Part shown: positions 5,440 to 6,929 of the stretch, one piece after another
Layout of the letters: the number at the start of each line of letters is the position of its first letter
Position numbering within the stretch: the stretch's first letter is position 1
NCBI GenBank assembly: GCA_965365275.1
Contig: CBDUBA010000185.1
Span: 1-6,929 of the forward strand
DNA from: JAGTVG01 sp965365275
GTDB lineage: Bacteria > Bacteroidota > Bacteroidia > Cytophagales > Cyclobacteriaceae
Reading direction: 5' to 3'
DNA length: 6,929 nucleotides
Translations under genes and position numbers: made by a program
Notes under the pieces: generated by a model
Told to the model about the DNA's origin: nothing
Seen by the model: the letters and a program-made list of their open reading frames with translations, nothing else
Databases searched by the model: none

Positions 5440-6306
5440 ATGAAAAAGATATTGACCGCAGCAACTGCAATCCTGATTTCCTGCTCAGCTAGTGGACAAA
5501 TGGGTAAAGTCTTTGACGACTTGTCCTTACATAGCGATATTTTAAATATGGATAGAAAATATGCTATCTACCTTCCTCCGGATTACGAAAGTTCTACCAG
5601 GAGCTATCCGGTGCTTTATTTATTGCATGGAGGAGGTGACGATCAAACCGGATGGGTTCAATTTGGCGAAGTACTTCATATTGCCGACAAAGCAATAAAT
5701 GCCGGCAAAGCAACCCCTATGATCATCGTTATGCCGGATGCTAATGCTGGTAGAAGGGGTTATTTTAATGACCCGAAAAATGAGTGGAGATATGAGGATT
5801 TTTTCTTTGAGGAATTTATGCCTTATGTAGAAAAAGAATACCGAATTAAAGGAGAGAAAAGATATCGAGCGGTTGCTGGATTATCCATGGGCGGGGGTGG
5901 CAGTTTCATGTATGCCCTGCACCATCCCGAATTGTTTTCTTCTGCATGCCCTCTTAGTGCAAGTACAGGACCATTGACACTTGAACAAACAGAAGAGAGG
6001 CTTAAAAGATTTAACCAGGAAACCGAATTTACCAAAACCGAAGTTGAGAACTACTTTAAAAAACATAGTGCCCTTGAATTGATCAGAACCATGCCGGAAA
6101 AAGATCTTAAATCAGTACGATGGTTTATAGATTGTGGAGATGATGATTTCCTTTATGAGGGAAACTCGCTTATTCATATAGAAATGAGGAAAAGAGAAAT
6201 ACCTCATGAATTCAGGGTTAGGGATGGAGGACATACCTGGACCTACTGGAGAGAATCATTGCCGGTAGTGTTAGACTTTATTTCCATGGCTTTTCACCAG
6301 CACTAA
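5440..6306 (+). CDS. Exported alpha/beta-hydrolase esterase (Esterase_D / feruloyl-esterase-like)
   Basis: This 288-residue serine esterase of the putative esterase family (Pfam Esterase_D type, related to feruloyl and acetyl xylan esterases and enterochelin esterases) probably cleaves an ester on a carbohydrate or small molecule outside the cytoplasm. The domain opens with DRKYAIYLPPDYE (38-50) and the oxyanion strand YLLHGGGDD (60-68). The nucleophile elbow is GLSMGG with S149. The acid is probably D236 in DCGDDDFLY, and the base is H265 in GGHTWTYW. The leader (MKKILTAATAILIS) ends either at a possible lipobox LISC (C15) or at an ordinary cleavage site ASG before Q20, so it may be a lipoprotein or periplasmic. 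Length fits the family and the gene is intact. The start is the ATG that opens the leader. It is divergent from the beta-helix gene, and DUF502 follows 68 nt downstream. Substrate identity is unknown. Confidence 0.9.
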   Translation: MKKILTAATAILISCSASGQMGKVFDDLSLHSDILNMDRKYAIYLPPDYESSTRSYPVLYLLHGGGDDQTGWVQFGEVLHIADKAINAGKATPMIIVMPDANAGRRGYFNDPKNEWRYEDFFFEEFMPYVEKEYRIKGEKRYRAVAGLSMGGGGSFMYALHHPELFSSACPLSASTGPLTLEQTEERLKRFNQETEFTKTEVENYFKKHSALELIRTMPEKDLKSVRWFIDCGDDDFLYEGNSLIHIEMRKREIPHEFRVRDGGHTWTYWRESLPVVLDFISMAFHQH

Positions 6307-6374
6307 ATAAAGCTCAGAATTGAATGGGCATGGCATAAAGTCATTAAAATCAATAAATTACAGAATCTTACACC
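6307..6374 (+). other. 68 bp spacer between esterase and DUF502 genes
   Basis: This short AT-rich gap lies between two plus-strand genes. There is no stem-loop followed by T residues and no Shine-Dalgarno before the ATG at 6375. Read-through from the esterase gene is possible, though the lack of functional relation gives no support for a true operon. Confidence 0.3.
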
Positions 6375-6929
6375 ATGAAGAAATTAACAGGGTATTTCCT
6401 TCAGGGATTATTATATGTTGCCCCGATAAGCCTGACATTTTATGTCATCTACTGGCTATTTGTTTTTACGGATAATCTGCTGCAATCTTTCTTTAGAGAT
6501 TTAATTGGCATAAGTATACCTGGTTTGGGGGTGGTTGTTATTATTATTGGATTAATTATCCTCGGTCTGGTAGGACAGACTATTATTGCTAAGCCCTTTA
6601 GACTGTTTTTAAACAACGTTATTTATAAAATCCCTATTCTTAAATTAATTTATTCTTCTCTTAAGGACTTCTTCTCAGCTTTTGTGGGGAAAGAGAAAAA
6701 ATTCAATAAACCGGTTAAGGTAAAATTAAATAAAAACGATAATTATCTTAGAATTGGATTTCTTACAAATGAGAATCTTCATGGACTTCAGGCTGAAGAT
6801 TTTGTAGCCGTATATTTCCCATTTAGCTATACTTTTACCGGAGAAACTTTTCTGATACCCAAAGAATTTGTTGAACCAATCAACATTGCACCGACTGAAG
6901 TGATTAAATTCCTGATGGCAGGAGGCGTT
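6375..6929 (+). CDS. DUF502 family membrane protein, C-terminus cut by right window edge
   Basis: The frame is open for 185 codons to the last base of the window with no stop, so this is the 5' part of a gene. The protein begins MKKLTGYFLQGLLYVAPISLT, with a first helix at about 9-31. A second helix covers about 48-68 (IPGLGVVVIIIGLIILGLVG). The segment YKIPILKLIYSSLKDFFSAF (about 94-113) follows. A soluble part then includes LRIGFLTNE, VAVYFPFSYTFTGETFLIP and PTEVIKFLMAGG at the edge. The order of two helices, the I-P-I/V-(x)n-Y-x-x-(L/V)K segment, the [VY]FP...G...[VI]P block and the (S/A)GG end matches DUF502, a family of about 200 residues, so little is missing. Function is unknown; the protein sits in the inner membrane. 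The start is ATG at 6375, agreeing with the usual N terminus. Confidence 0.88.
   Translation, partial: MKKLTGYFLQGLLYVAPISLTFYVIYWLFVFTDNLLQSFFRDLIGISIPGLGVVVIIIGLIILGLVGQTIIAKPFRLFLNNVIYKIPILKLIYSSLKDFFSAFVGKEKKFNKPVKVKLNKNDNYLRIGFLTNENLHGLQAEDFVAVYFPFSYTFTGETFLIPKEFVEPINIAPTEVIKFLMAGGV

Noticed and set aside
5823..6066. Minus-strand open frames opposite the esterase gene
   Set aside because: They overlap the catalytic Ser and downstream part of a complete esterase and carry no motif.
2582..6306. Polysaccharide utilisation locus built from the beta-helix protein, TIM barrel and esterase
   Set aside because: No SusC/SusD pair, glycoside hydrolase, transporter or hybrid sensor is present, and the beta-helix protein has no assigned catalytic family.
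6307..6374. Intrinsic terminator after the esterase gene
   Set aside because: The spacer has no stable GC stem followed by a T run.

Overview
The window looks like chromosomal DNA from a member of the Bacteroidota. It is AT-rich and its starts mostly lack clear Shine-Dalgarno sequences. Its protein types (a Bacteroidota-style PLDNF cardiolipin synthase, a Tat-lipoprotein sugar isomerase-like TIM barrel, a secreted beta-helix protein, an Esterase_D-type hydrolase) are common in that phylum. The phylum call is inference from protein style and base composition; genus cannot be read from the sequence. Eight protein genes fill almost the whole window. Six are complete and two are cut by the window edges. 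I see no RNA genes, mobile elements, CRISPR arrays, integrase sites or pseudogenes, and no intergenic gap reaches 120 bp.

Left part (1-1760): the start of a minus-strand MBL-fold metallo-hydrolase runs off the left edge. Upstream of it on the same strand is a complete cardiolipin synthase with two HKD motifs. A 56 bp divergent spacer separates that gene from a plus-strand short-chain dehydrogenase (SDR) that begins with GTG.

Middle (1761-5328): the SDR meets a minus-strand cluster tail to tail, and the two stop codons overlap by 4 nt. In transcription order the cluster is a secreted right-handed beta-helix protein, a four-helix DUF1761 membrane protein and, 4 nt later, a sugar-phosphate isomerase/epimerase-like TIM barrel. 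The TIM barrel carries both a twin-arginine motif and a lipobox. DUF1761 and the TIM barrel look translationally coupled. The beta-helix gene lies 73 nt upstream and may or may not share their transcript.

Right part (5329-6929): a 111 bp divergent control region holds an exact 10 bp direct repeat. It separates the beta-helix gene from a plus-strand exported alpha/beta-hydrolase (S-D-H esterase). A DUF502 membrane protein follows and runs off the right edge without a stop.

How the genes work together: the beta-helix protein, the esterase and the TIM-barrel lipoprotein are all predicted to leave the cytoplasm, and all could act on carbohydrates or their esters. No SusC/SusD pair, glycoside hydrolase or sensor is present, so a polysaccharide utilisation locus is not supported. 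Cardiolipin synthase, DUF1761 and DUF502 are membrane-related but show no further sign of being one system. I found no convincing new multi-gene system. The points most worth a second look are the apparent loss of a metal-ligand histidine in the exported TIM barrel, the ladder of polar and aromatic residues on the beta-helix, and the repeat-bearing divergent promoter region.
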